From Puccinellia tenuiflora (taxonomy: Eukaryota > Streptophyta > Magnoliopsida > Poales > Poaceae): 64,000 nt of DNA. Below are positions 1-11,408 of the stretch, piece by piece (the first letter of the stretch is position 1; every line of letters starts with the position of its first letter). The stretch is taken from NCBI GenBank assembly GCA_012064385.1, contig QRDG01000416.1:1032862-1096861 (forward strand), in the 5' to 3' direction. The position numbers and the translations under genes are program-made. The notes under the pieces are model-generated. The model saw only the letters and a program-made list of their open reading frames with translations. It was not told the DNA's origin and made no database searches.

Positions 1-731
1 GGATAATTAATTTTTGAACTACTCAAGTTCAAATCTTGTTCCACAATTAATTGAGTTTCCTCTACATTAATATTCATGCAAGAGTTAGAGGGAACACAAG
101 CATTTTTATTATTGGAACAAGACAAAGCAAGCATATCATCATTAAATTTATCTAAGCAATTTTTGGATGATATGCAAGGACTATCAACACTAGCATGTAT
201 GACATTTATAGTGCTATAAGTGTTTAGGTCCAAAGATGAAGCATTGCAACAAGATAGAGATAAATGATCATTAATAATGAGCTCACTATCAAGGTTGCAA
301 AACCTATCACTACTCACCATTACATTGGATTGTGGCTTACCACATTTTGGTGAAGTAGATGAAGATGAGAACTCGTCGCGGCCGGAGGTGGAGGGAGAAC
401 AATCATCCTCAATAGAGTTGGACAAACCATATTTGTATTGTAGCTTGGTCCAAAGCTCATGTGCATCTCGGAGAGGCATGATTGACTCGAAAACTACAAC
501 ACTCATAAATTTGCAAAACTCGTTAGATGCTAGAGCATCTAGATATAAGTTTTTCTCATCCTCTAAAGTCGTACTTTCGTAGTCCTTTGGAGGAGAAAAA
601 CCTATATCTAAGATCCGCTCAATATCGGGGTCCAAGACCCGTAAGTGACTAAGCATATGAGTTTTCCAAACATTAAAATTTGTGCCATTGAATATAAACA
701 TGGAATTGTGCACTAATCCTCTAAACGACAT
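1..731 (-). CDS. Gag N-terminal part of a gag-only copia element (partial, runs off left edge)
   Basis: The start codon is at 731-729 on the minus strand, 41 bases inside the primer-binding site, as in the two homologous gags in this window. The protein begins MSFRGLVHNSMF and has the F-NGTNFNVW segment typical of copia gag N-termini (DUF4219/UBN2 type), followed by a Ser-rich acidic spacer. I saw no stop in the stretches I translated, so this may be the intact version. Bases 1-245 are gag sequence that the copy at 8372-8853 has lost. Gag would form the cytoplasmic particle that packages element RNA. It belongs to the copy left of the LTR at 786-3287. Confidence 0.7.
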   Translation of the reverse strand, partial: MSFRGLVHNSMFIFNGTNFNVWKTHMLSHLRVLDPDIERILDIGFSPPKDYESTTLEDEKNLYLDALASNEFCKFMSVVVFESIMPLRDAHELWTKLQYKYGLSNSIEDDCSPSTSGRDEFSSSSTSPKCGKPQSNVMVSSDRFCNLDSELIINDHLSLSCCNASSLDLNTYSTINVIHASVDSPCISSKNCLDKFNDDMLALSCSNNKNACVPSNSCMNINVEETQLIVEQDLNLSSSKINY

Positions 732-771
732 CTTTACTCTCTAGGCGGTGAAGCCAAACAAGAGAGACGAG

Positions 772-783
772 GCTCTGATACCA
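772..783 (-). other. Primer-binding site, initiator tRNA-Met type
   Basis: Read on the minus strand this is TGGTATCAGAGC, the standard plant copia PBS, two bases after the LTR end CTTTCA. It shows that the LTR at 786-3287 acts as a 5' LTR for the copy to its left. Confidence 0.9.
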
Positions 784-1799
784 ATTGAAAGAACAAGCTA
801 TGCCCGGATGTCGCCTAGAGGGGGGGGTGAATAGGCGATTAAAACTTTTTCTATTTAGGGGCTTGATAATTGCGGAATAAAACTAGGTGTTTAAATTAAC
901 AAGCCAACAACCTAATTACTAGGCTCACCTATGTGCACCAACAACTTATGCTAAGCAATTAAAGCAACAAGGTGATAGCAATATATGAACTTCAAGCACG
1001 AAGGCTATCACAATGTAAATTGCATAAGTAAAGCTCGGGTATAGAGATAACCGAGGCACGCGGAGACGAGGATGTATTCCCGAGTTCCTCCTTGTTAAGG
1101 GAGTACGTCTCGTTAGAGGGGTGTGAGCTCGCCACAAGAGGCCTACTCAAGATGCCACAAAGGCCTCACCCTATTCTCCGATGAACCTCACCCAAGGGAT
1201 TGGTTCACCTTCCACTATCGGAATCCTTCGGGGCGGATTCCGGAGCCCTTTACAACTTCTCTTGGGGCACACACCCACAACTCAATTGGGGGCTCCCAAA
1301 CTCGTGCCGAAGCTCCACAAGCGAAGACTTCGCGGCACCTCCAACCGTCTAGGGTACACAATGCACCCAAGAGGCAACAAGCTCTTGGGAACACAATGCA
1401 CCCAAGAGTAACAAGCTCTTCAACGTCGATCTTCACGTATCACCGTGGAGGGAGCAACCCGATGCAACAAATGCAAAAGGCAAGAGCACACAAAGTGCTC
1501 AAATCCTTCACTCCCAAATTCCAACCAAAGCAACTAATGCTATGGAGGGAATAAGAGAGGAAGAACAAAGGGGATGAACACAAAGCAACCCCAAAATCTA
1601 GATCCACAAGTTTCCCTCACTTAGAGGGGATTTTGATTGGTGGAATGGTAGATCTAGATCTCCTCTCTTGAATCCCTAAGTTTGGGCAAGAATCATTGGA
1701 GGGATGGAGAGGAATCAAGCTCACAAGATTAGCAACAATGGAGGAGAGAGAAAATGTGAGCAGAAAAACGTGCAACCAGCCCTTGGGGGAAGAAGGGGG

Positions 1800-1809
1800 C
1801 TATTTATAG
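1800..1809 (-). promoter_or_regulatory. TATA box of the E1 LTR
   Basis: Minus-strand CTATAAATAG in a G/C-rich frame, just downstream of the palindrome array and about 1 kb before the LTR end. The twin in the other LTR is at 9921-9930. Expected to drive the genomic RNA. Confidence 0.65.
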
Positions 1810-1849
1810 CCTCCCCCAAAAACTAGCCGTTATGTGCAGAAATTGCACA

Positions 1850-2260
1850 TAGCGGTACTACCGCTGGAGCAGCGGTACTACCGCCGATGATATCCGGGCG
1901 GTACCCCGGGTACCACAACACCCAGCTGCTACGGTACCTCAGAGAGGTACCGCTGCACTCCAGGCGAGCGGTACAACCGGTGGGCGGCCGGTACTACCGC
2001 CGGACCCCTTCGATTCAAATCTAAGGGTCACAGCGGTAGAACGTGGCAGCTACCGCCAGGGTACCGGAGGGATATGCAGTGCACAAAAAGGGTCTAGCGG
2101 TACCTCGGGCGGTACCACCAGCGGTAGTACCGCTGCCTGAAGACAATGGTACCTCCGCGGTACTACCGCCAGGGGTAGTAGCCATTGAGCATTAGTAGTT
2201 CCACTCCAGGAGGAGCGGTACTACCGCTGCCACAGCGGTACTACCGCCAGACAGAGATAA
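1850..2260. repeat. GGTAC/GTACC short-palindrome array in the E1 LTR
   Basis: Many copies of imperfect palindromes such as GCGGTACTACCGC and GCGGTACC, unevenly spaced over about 400 bases. The same block lies at about 9971-10381 in the other LTR. It sits immediately upstream of the TATA box. Confidence 0.85.
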
Positions 2261-3287
2261 AAACTGCAGAAGCCTGAAACTCAATAACTTTTGCGTGGAA
2301 GCTCCGAATCGAGTGAATCCAATTTTGTTGGAAAGAGGACGACAAGAGCTTACACTACAAAAACTGAAAATATGAAAACAAGCAAAGGATATTGTGCGGA
2401 GGGATGGAATGGTGAGACCTTTCCAAGCGGATGAACCGGCAAAATCTCCAACACCGAAAACATACAAGCTTTTCATCAAGACTCCGTTTTCAATGATCTT
2501 GGGCTTGTTTCGAAGATAATCACAAGCCCTACAAGATCATGCATATACACATCATAGTCTATCATGTGAGGAGGAAATCATAAGGAGAGAGTTTGACCTC
2601 TCGTAGAAGAGACAAACCGGTAAAACCTCCGATATCAAAAACGCAAGAAGATATTCATGAGATCCGTTTTTGATGAACTAGAGCTTGGTATGGAGATAAA
2701 CACAAGCTCTAAGTTCTCACATGGATAAAAGCCAAATAAGAACCAATAAAGATGATTGCATGGATGCAAAGGTTTGAGCTCTCCACGAACGATACGATCA
2801 CGATACTCGGTCGAGAGCCCCTCTTGATAGTACGGCTATCTATCCTATAACCCGGTCTCTCACTAAACATAATGAGACCGGTAAAATAGAAACCCTATCA
2901 AGATCATACCTTTGCCTTGCGCTTAAACCACTTGAGGTCGATGAAGACGATCTTCATCTCCTCAAGGCAAACCACCTTTCTTGATTGCGCCTTGCTTGAT
3001 GAAGATTCACATGACGCTCCCCCATACACCAAGATGGGGAAAGCACTCCTTCGGTATATCTTCACTTGGCCTTTCTCTCGATGACGAACACCTTGGCCTT
3101 GATCAACAAATGATCTTCTTCCCTAAACCTTGACTCCAACACATGGAGAACAAGCGAGACCTTGACTCCAACAAATGGAGACAAGCAAGCAAATGGACAC
3201 CTACACATATAGCTCAATGCAAATATTAGTCCATAGAGATTGTCATTAATTACCAAAACCATGCATGGGATCAACCATGCACTTTCA

Positions 3288-3303
3288 ATCTCCCCCATTT
3301 TGG
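3288..3303 (-). other. Polypurine tract of E1
   Basis: Minus strand CCAAAATGGGGGAGAT, ending directly before the LTR start TGAAAG. This is the expected plus-strand priming site for reverse transcription. Confidence 0.85.
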
Positions 3304-6300
3304 TAATTGATGACAATCCCTTTTAAGAGGGTTTATATAAAGAATAAAGCAACCTTGCATGACAAACAAGCAAGGATGCAAAGCACATTAAAGGCAAATG
3401 CAACAAAAGCATAAAACCCAAATTCCCTTAAACCCTCTAAACTTCTCCCCCATTGGCATCGATTGCCGAAATGGGAAGAAAAATGTAGAGAGCCAATATA
3501 ATATGAGTTCCTCTAACAAGGTGTGCATTTCTCAAGATATGAGTGAAATCAAATGCACTTATTCATTGACGAATAATTAGAGGAAATCAAATTATATTGA
3601 GGATCCAAAGATTGCAAAAAAAGGATGAAATCACTTTAAACATCTCCACCAAGGAGAAAAGCAATCAAAAAGATCCAAAGCGAGAGTTCTAAATAAAGCC
3701 GGAGAAGCTCCCCAATGTTCATGCACAAATAAGGAGTGCACAAATATGGTATCCTCACTCCCCCAAAATCATTTAGAACACTCAACAAGTGCAATTGTGC
3801 ATAATGCAAAAGCAAATCATAGCACTTGCACCAAAGATGTGGTTGAGCCATAAAAAGATACCAATTTACAAAACTTCAACATAAGATAGGCCCAACCGAG
3901 ATAAAAAGATCTTTTAAAGAAATGTATTCACAAGCTTAGGGATACCAATTGGAAACTAAAACCAATTGAAAATGCCAAAAGCTAGTGAGATAATTTAGCC
4001 AATCAAAATCAACATGCTTACCATGGTAGGCACTCATGAGACAAACTTAGAACCACCAAAGAATTATAGATGAAAAACAAGGTGGCTCAAAAGGAATAGG
4101 ATACCGACTAAAAGGTGACCTCTCTCATATGTATAGGTTTCTAATTAGACGAACCACAAAGATATACATCGGCAAAGAAACATATACATACGAAATGGTT
4201 CGGGAAAAGGAGAACAAGGTACCCAAAAGGAAGTCATAAATATACACATGAGATTGTTGCTTAAAAGCATAGCACATAGCTCAAATTTATCTCATTATAT
4301 ATAAATGAACTTCAAATATATCAAATGCATCACACATATCACTAAGGGAACAAGAGATAGTGGAGATGCTTTGAGATAGGCAACAAGTATCACAAACAAA
4401 TAATATCAATTGAAGAAAAGGTTTTTGCAAATTCATCACACATATCACAAAGATATATTAAGTGAAGGAAAAAGCCAAAACCACAACAATTGCATATAAA
4501 GGATTTCATGCCAAAAGGCAACCTACACAAGGTTGAGACTAGTAAAGGTATGCATGGGATAGATACTTGTTACCGAGATGACATTGGTGATGAAGATGAT
4601 GAGAGTGGGTTTATCATCAAAGCTTGACCCCGACACTCACACGGTGAGAACACCTTCCTTATGAATGAGGCAAGCATCCAATGCATCTCCATTGTACCTA
4701 AAACACAATTAGAGTACAAAATGGTTCCCAAACTCATTGGGTCCCATAGTAGTTAGATCAACTACAATATATAGGAAACACTCCACATAAATATGTGCAT
4801 ATAGATATGAAATTGAATTTCATGCACATCTTAGCCGATTTAGGATTCGGTGGAGTATCCCCTATATATTGGAACTAGAAAGACTAGCATGCCATAAAAT
4901 ATATATACTAGTAAATATGCATGCATAGACTTACAAGAACCAAACGAGATACAATTTGGACAAAAACACCAAGTAAACCAAGAAGAGAGCACACCAAGGT
5001 GTGACACAAAAAGGTTGTCCAAATTATATCAAAATCCAAATCAACACATGATTGAGGAAAAAATCAAATCAACAAATGATTGATTCCATAACACATCAAC
5101 ACATGAGGTGTGATATCAAAAGGAATCAAATCAACACAACCAATGATCGATAAGACACCAATTGAAAAAAAAGATACCAATTAAAACAACAAATGTCAAT
5201 TTAGGAGAAAAGATACCAAGAAGAGGGTGATACTTGACCGAAATCAAGTAAAGTGAAATAAGGCAAGAAGGTATCAAGACTCCCACAATAAATATTAATT
5301 GGAACAAATATCTAAGGAGGAGATATTAATTCCAATTAATACCAATTGAAGGTACCAACACAAGATAAAGAATCAAATGCCAATTGAAAGGATCAAAAAT
5401 TGATAGATAGGTTAGTGTTCTAAATAAAAAGGAATGCTCCCCCAAGATTCATGCATTATCTTAGATATTTGCATTTGAATACAAAATGCATACACAAGGG
5501 ATCATTACTCTCCATATTTTATTTACAACACTAAACACTACCAATTGAAAAAATAGGATCCATTCAAAAGGCAAGGAAGGCAATAGATAAAGCAAATTTA
5601 ACGCAAGAGCCAATGCGAAGATGGTCTACACAATCCACCACAATTACTAGAAACACTTGTCATGGACAAGGAATATATAGAGATATTTCTCGGTGGTATA
5701 AAGAAAAGATGTACAAGACCAACTTCACCACAAACTAGCAAATGGCAAAAGATAGGAATTAAAACACCATTTTTAAAGAGGGTTGTTGGTAGTTTCAATT
5801 ATTCGAATCAACCGGCAAAGCCATGATTAGAATAAAAGGAAACAAATGGTTTCTCACATAATATATGGAAATGCATATTTAGAGAAAAACCACACCAAGC
5901 AAACCCAAGCAAACAAGAACCAAAGGGTAACCACAAAGGAAAATTGGAACTTGTTTGAGTAAACATGCCACATAGGAAATGGATAATGTACAATATCAAC
6001 TCTAAGTGGCAAACCTCAAATGTTCACATTTTTATGGGATTGTAATATGCACATAGCTTATTACTCCCCCATAATGTGATAACTTGTTTTATTTTTAAAC
6101 AAGAGGCAAATAAGACCAACAAGAGAAATTAATGGACATTGTAGAATTTGAATTTCTCATGAATATGACACACCACATAGTGACTAGATAAGATGAAATA
6201 TCAAAACTAGGTGGTGTGCTTCATGTACATACATTTTTAGGTTTGTGAGGTGCACTAAGCACATCACTCCCCCAAAATGGGATAGTCCATTAATATCTCA

Positions 6301-6639
6301 AAGAGCCAAATAAAATCCACACAAGATTCAAAAAGCTCAACACAAAGTTACACATATATGATACACAACTAACATACACCACCTTGATTAACAAGATAAG
6401 TAAGAAGGGAGCATATCACATACAAACACATGCTAGGAACAAAACTAACACATGCAAGGGAGCAAGCAACTTTCAATGAATATGTGAATTAAGTACAAGT
6501 TACCGCAAGGAGGAGCATTGGATATGAGATAGATATGTGGTAATCCAATTGACTTGGCTTGATGAGATAAAACCATGAAGATCCCTTAATTCTTCAAAAG
6601 TAGCCAAGTCACCAATGTCCTCCACTAAACACCTATTGA
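3304..6639 (-). mobile_element. Non-coding interior of E1 between gag and the 3' LTR
   Basis: About 3.3 kb with no ORF longer than about 70 codons and no pol remnants. Six CTCCCCC boxes including the true PPT (GGGGGAG on the element strand) lie at about 3290, 3445, 3758, 5437, 6064 and 6267. Motifs like CCAATTGAAA/ATACCAATTG, resembling the LTR-end/PBS junction, recur. The same boxes occur in the same order in E2. Confidence 0.75.
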
Positions 6640-8208
6640 TCAAGTTGAAGCTTGTTGGTCCCCAACCAAGTTGGGTCCTAAGAGGTTAGTCACAATACGC
6701 TTGGCAACCCAAATGGTGCGTTTCTTGACACCACTTTGAGCTCCTACATACTTGGCAAACACATTGCCAACTCTATCCTTCCCAAGAGAATACACATCAT
6801 TAATTATGATAGGGTTGGATGGGGTACCGTTAGTGCATGAAGAAGCAAAATGACCTTTGCCACGGCAAAGGTAGCAACACCGACTCTTCTTCTTCTTAAT
6901 AGGCTCCTCAACTTGAGGAGCAATAACTTGAGTCTTCTTGGGAGGTGGCCTTTGTTCAACTCGTGGTTGAGCACGAGATTGAACAAGAGGCCGCTTCCCT
7001 AGTTGCTTCTCACTAAGAGGCATCTTCTTCTTCATTGGGCAATCCCGAACATGGTGCCCTTCTAGCTTGCACTTGAAGCAAGTGATCTTGGCCGGATTCT
7101 TGATTTGAACTTGGCCCTTCTTATTCTCAACCTTGGACTTGTTCTTGATGTTGGAGTTGAATCCAAGTCCACTCTTGTCATTTGGGGATTGTTGCACACT
7201 CAACATGTTGTCAAGTGCCCTCTTCCCCTCATGACGCTTTTCCAAGCCTTTCTTCATAGAAGTGGCTTGGGCCTTGAGCTCTCCTCTTTTCTCTACATGG
7301 TTAGTGACAACACAAGTACTAGAGGAGGTAGATGCATCATTGTTAGAGCAACAAGGCAAAGCAAGTAGTTCATCACATGATGTACCAACATTTTTAGTGG
7401 ATGAACTACTAGGACTAGCACATGGCGATATAGCATTTTTAATTAAAGTTGTGCTAATATCCACATGAGGCTCACTTGATGTTACCTTTGTAGTGATGGC
7501 CTCATGAGCTAACTTTAGACAAGCATAGGAAGCTAGAAGATCATCATTAGAGCTAGATAGCTTTTTATGACTTTCTTCCAACTCCCTATACTTGCTAGTT
7601 AGCAACTCAAGTTGAGCCCTTAGCTCAACATTCTCCTTCAAAGTAGATGCTTCACAAGAAATGGAGTTAGTAGCACAAGCATCATTAGCGTTAGAAATAG
7701 ACGAAGGCATAACAAGTTCATCATTTTTAGATAGTTGAGTTTGAAGTTGATCATGAGACAAGATGAGGAGAGAGTGTTCACGTTCCAAAGCCTTTTGAGT
7801 TTTGTCACGTCTCTCTATATCCTCAATTAGTCTAGCATTGCCAACCCCAAATTCAACCTTTTCCTTTTTAAGCATTTTACATTTGGAAATGGCATGGTCA
7901 CGTTCTTCAATAAGTTTAGCAATAATAGCATCGTGAGATTCCTCAATATTCTCAAGTTTCTCCTCAAGAGAAGCCCGAGTCTCTTGCTCTTCCTCAAGAG
8001 CATCTTCTAAAGTAGCCTTTTCCATCGCATCATCTCTTTCTATCTTACCCTTCTCTTCAAGGCTTGCTTTCAAGGCCTCAATAGTTTCCCCATGCTCAAT
8101 AAGAGTGCTCATGATTTCAAAGAGGTTAGCTTGAGCACTATTATTGCTAGGAAGGGCTTTAAGAATCATTAGACCTTTATTTTGAAGCATAGCATTAACC
8201 TTTTCCAC
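6640..8208 (-). CDS. Gag C-terminal part of E1: coiled coil plus two CCHC zinc knuckles
   Basis: A 522-codon open frame. The first half is strongly charged (E/K-rich with heptad-like leucines) and is probably a coiled coil. The second half has two zinc knuckles of pattern C-x2-C-x4-H-x4-C, CFKCKLEGHHVRDC and CYLCRGKGHFASSC, separated by a basic Pro/Gln linker; such knuckles bind packaged RNA. It is separated from the N-terminal gag part (8372-8853) by a 116-base patch of LTR sequence, so the gag of this copy is broken in the middle. The first ATG here is internal to the original protein and need not be a real start. Confidence 0.8.
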   Translation of the reverse strand: MEKVNAMLQNKGLMILKALPSNNSAQANLFEIMSTLIEHGETIEALKASLEEKGKIERDDAMEKATLEDALEEEQETRASLEEKLENIEESHDAIIAKLIEERDHAISKCKMLKKEKVEFGVGNARLIEDIERRDKTQKALEREHSLLILSHDQLQTQLSKNDELVMPSSISNANDACATNSISCEASTLKENVELRAQLELLTSKYRELEESHKKLSSSNDDLLASYACLKLAHEAITTKVTSSEPHVDISTTLIKNAISPCASPSSSSTKNVGTSCDELLALPCCSNNDASTSSSTCVVTNHVEKRGELKAQATSMKKGLEKRHEGKRALDNMLSVQQSPNDKSGLGFNSNIKNKSKVENKKGQVQIKNPAKITCFKCKLEGHHVRDCPMKKKMPLSEKQLGKRPLVQSRAQPRVEQRPPPKKTQVIAPQVEEPIKKKKSRCCYLCRGKGHFASSCTNGTPSNPIIINDVYSLGKDRVGNVFAKYVGAQSGVKKRTIWVAKRIVTNLLGPNLVGDQQAST

Positions 8209-8255
8209 ATCATCTTCTTCATCATTATTATCATCATCATTATCAGCATAGCATT

Positions 8256-8371
8256 AACTTTTTCTATTTAGGGGCTTGATAATTGCGGAATAAAACTAGG
8301 TGTTTAAATTAACAAGCCAACAACCTAATTACTAGGCTCACCTATGTGCACCAACAACTTATGCTAAGCAA
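8256..8371 (-). repeat. Patch of U5 LTR sequence inserted in gag of E1
   Basis: These 116 bases match 843-958, the LTR segment near its U5 end, almost base for base. Gag homology resumes at 8372 exactly as at 250 of the left copy; both joins show short shared bases (GCAA at the right join). The gag segment corresponding to 1-245 is missing. This looks like template switching or end-joining repair. Confidence 0.85.
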
Positions 8372-8853
8372 CAAGATAGAGATAAATGATCATCAATAAT
8401 GAGCTCACTATCAAGGTTGCAAAACCTATCACTACTCACCATTACATTGGATTGTGGCTTACCACATTTTGGTGAAGTAGATGAAGATGAGAACTCGTCA
8501 CGGCCGGAGGTGGAGGGAGAACAATCATCCTCAATAGAGTTGGACAAACCATATTTGTCTTGTAGCTTGGTCCAAAGCTCATGTGCATCTCGGAGAGGCA
8601 TGATTGACTCGAAAACTACAACACTCATAAACTTGCAAAACTCGTTAGATGCTAGAGCATCTAGATATAAGTTTTTCTCATCCTCTAAAGTCGTACTTTC
8701 GTAGTCCTTTGGAGGAGAAAAACCTATATCTAAGATCCGCTCAATATCGGGGTCCAAGACCCGTAAGTGACTAAGCATATGAGTTTTCCAAACATTAAAA
8801 TTTGTGCCATTGAATATAAACATGGAATTGTGCACTAATCCTCTAAACGACAT
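8372..8853 (-). pseudogene. Gag N-terminal part of E1, truncated by the U5 patch
   Basis: Starts at 8853 with MSFRGLVHNSMF and keeps the gag N-terminal fold motif, then a Ser-rich spacer; about 160 codons are open before the frame runs into U5 sequence and stops at 8359. It is nearly identical to 250-731 with a few substitutions. Without the middle and C-terminal parts it would lack the coiled coil and zinc knuckles. Confidence 0.8.
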
Positions 8854-8893
8854 CTTTACTCTCTAGGCGGTGAAGCCAAACAAGAGAGATGAG

Positions 8894-8905
8894 GCTCTGA
8901 TACCA
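8894..8905 (-). other. Primer-binding site of E1
   Basis: Minus strand TGGTATCAGAGC, two bases past the 5' LTR end. Initiator tRNA-Met type. Confidence 0.92.
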
Positions 8906-8907
8906 AT

Positions 8908-11408
8908 TGAAAGAACAAGCTATGCCCGGATGTCGCCTAGAGGGGGGGGTGAATAGGCGATTAAAACTTTTTCTATTTAGGGCTTGATAATTGCGGAATA
9001 AAACTAGGTGTTTAAATTAACAAGCCAACAACCTAATTACTAGGCTCACCTATGTGCACCAACAACTTATGCTAATCAATTAAAGCAACAAGGAGATAGC
9101 AATATATGAACTTCAAGCACGAAGGCTATCACAATGTAAATTGCATAAGTAAAGCTCGGGTATAGAGATAACCGAGGCACGCGGAGACGAGGATGTATTC
9201 CCGAGTTCCTCCTTGTTAAGGGAGTACGTCTCGTTAGAGGGGTGTGAGCTCGCCACAAGAGGCCTACTCAAGATGCCACAAAGGCCTCACCCTATTCTCC
9301 GATGAACCTCACCCAAGGGATTGGTTCACCTTCCACTATCGGAATCCTTCGGGGCGGATTCCGGAGCCCTTTACAACTTCTCTTGGGGCACACACCCACA
9401 ACTCAATTGGGGGCTCCCAAACTCGTGCCGAAGCTCCACAAGCGAAGACTTCGCGGCACCTCCAACCGTCTAGGGTACACAATGCACCCAAGAGGCAACA
9501 AGCTCTTGGGAACACAATGCACCCAAGAGTAACAAGCTCTTCAACGTCGATCTTCACGTATCACCGTGGAGGGAGCAACCCGATGCAACAAATGCAAAAG
9601 GCAAGAGCACACAAAGTGCTCAAATCCTTCACTCCCAAATTCCAACCAAAGCAACTAATGCTATGGAGGGAATAAGAGAGGAAGAACAAAGGGGATGAAC
9701 ACAAAGCAACCCCAAAATCTAGATCCACAAGTTTCCCTCACTTAGAGGGGATTTTGATTGGTGGAATGGTAGATCTAGATCTCCTCTCTTGAATCCCTAA
9801 GTTTGGGCAAGAATCATTGGAGGGATGGAGAGGAATCAAGCTCACAAGATTAGCAACAATGGAGGAGAGAGAAAATGTGAGCAGAAAAACGTGCAACCAG
9901 CCCTTGGGGGAAGAAGGGGGCTATTTATAGCCTCCCCCAAAAACTAGCCGTTATGTGCAGAAATTGCACATAGCGGTACTACCGCTGGAGCAGCGGTACT
10001 ACCGCCGATGATATCCGGGCGGTACCCCGGGTACCACAACACCCAGCTGCTACGGTACCTCAGAGAGGTACCGCTGCACTCCAGGCGAGCGGTACAACCG
10101 GTGGGCGGCCGGTACTACCGCCGGACCCCTTCGATTCAAATCTAAGGGTCACAGCGGTAGAACGTGGCAGCTACCGCCAGGGTACCGGAGGGATATGCAG
10201 TGCACAAAAAGGGTCTAGCGGTACCTCGGGCGGTACCACCAGCGGTAGTACCGCTGCCTGAAGACAATGGTACCTCCGCGGTACTACCGCCAGGGGTAGT
10301 AGCCATTGAGCATTAGTAGTTCCACTCCAGGAGGAGCGGTACTACCGCTGCCACAGCGGTACTACCGCCAGACAGAGATAAAAACTGCAGAAGCCTGAAA
10401 CTCAATAACTTTTGCGTGGAAGCTCCGAATCGAGTGAATCCAATTTTGTTGGAAAGAGGACGACAAGAGCTTACACTACAAAAACTGAAAATATGAAAAC
10501 AAGCAAAGGATATTGTGCGGAGGGATGGAATGGTGAGACCTTTCCAAGCGGATGAACCGGCAAAATCTCCAACACCGAAAACATACAAGCTTTTCATCAA
10601 GACTCCGTTTTCAATGATCTTGGGCTTGTTTCGAAGATAATCACAAGCCCTACAAGATCATGCATATACACATCATAGTCTATCATGTGAGGAGGAAATC
10701 ATAAGGAGAGAGTTTGACCTCTCGTAGAAGAGACAAACCGGTAAAACCTCCGATATCAAAAACGCAAGAAGATATTCATGAGATCCGTTTTTGATGAACT
10801 AGAGCTTGGTATGGAGATAAACACAAGCTCTAAGTTCTCACATGGATAAAAGCCAAATAAGAACCAATAAAGATGATTGCATGGATGCAAAGGTTTGAGC
10901 TCTCCACGAACGATACGATCACGATACTCGGTCGAGAGCCCCTCTTGATAGTACGGCTATCTATCCTATAACCCGGTCTCTCACTAAACATAATGAGACC
11001 GGTAAAATAGAAACCCTATCAAGATCATACCTTTGCCTTGCGCTTAAACCACTTGAGGTCGATGAAGACGATCTTCATCTCCTCAAGGCAAACCACCTTT
11101 CTTGATTGCGCCTTGCTTGATGAAGATTCACATGACGCTCCCCCATACACCAAGATGGGGAAAGCACTCCTTCGGTATATCTTCACTTGGCCTTTCTCTC
11201 GATGACGAACACCTTGGCCTTGATCAACAAATGATCTTCTTCCCTAAACCTTGACTCCAACACATGGAGAACAAGCGAGACCTTGACTCCAACAAATGGA
11301 GACAAGCAAGCAAATGGACACCTACACATATAGCTCAATGCAAATATTAGTCCATAGAGATTGTCATTAATTACCAAAACCATGCATGGGATCAACCATG
11401 CACTTTCA
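8908..11408 (-). repeat. 5' LTR of E1
   Basis: 2,501 bases, near-identical to 786-3287 (offset 8,121-8,122). TATA at 9921-9930, palindrome array about 9971-10381. It ends TGAAAG...CTTTCA and directly abuts E2 LTR sequence at 11409. Confidence 0.92.

Larger units (their letters stand above)
786..3287 (-). repeat. 3' LTR of E1, shared as 5' LTR of the copy to the left
   Basis: 2,502 bases, direct repeat of 8908-11408. On its right is a polypurine tract (3' LTR context); on its left is a primer-binding site followed by gag (5' LTR context). One LTR therefore joins two element bodies in tandem. It contains the GGTAC palindrome array (about 1850-2260) and a TATA box at 1800-1809. Confidence 0.9.
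786..11408 (-). mobile_element. E1: full-length gag-only (TR-GAG-like) LTR retrotransposon
   Basis: A 10.6 kb element on the minus strand: 5' LTR 8908-11408, PBS 8894-8905, gag 8853-6640, a long non-coding interior, PPT at 3288-3303 and 3' LTR 786-3287. The LTRs start TGAAAG and end CTTTCA. By eye they differ at only about three places in 2.5 kb, so the insertion is recent. No protease, integrase, reverse transcriptase or RNase H is present, so it must depend on another element's enzymes. Its right end abuts the E2 LTR at a point homologous to 19945, which indicates insertion into E2. Architecture matches the published TR-GAG class; the family name is not assigned. Confidence 0.88.

Noticed and set aside
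277..582. Plus-strand ORF also present at 8399-8704
   Set aside because: Antisense shadow of the gag N-terminal region.
1123..1554. 143-codon plus-strand ORF, repeated at 9244-9675 and partly near 54782
   Set aside because: Lies antisense within the LTRs; conserved only because the LTRs are.
250..11408. 8.1 kb direct repeat (250-3287 against 8372-11408) read as a segmental duplication
   Set aside because: LTR ends, PBS and PPT show these are the two LTRs of one retrotransposon plus the adjoining gag of a tandem copy.
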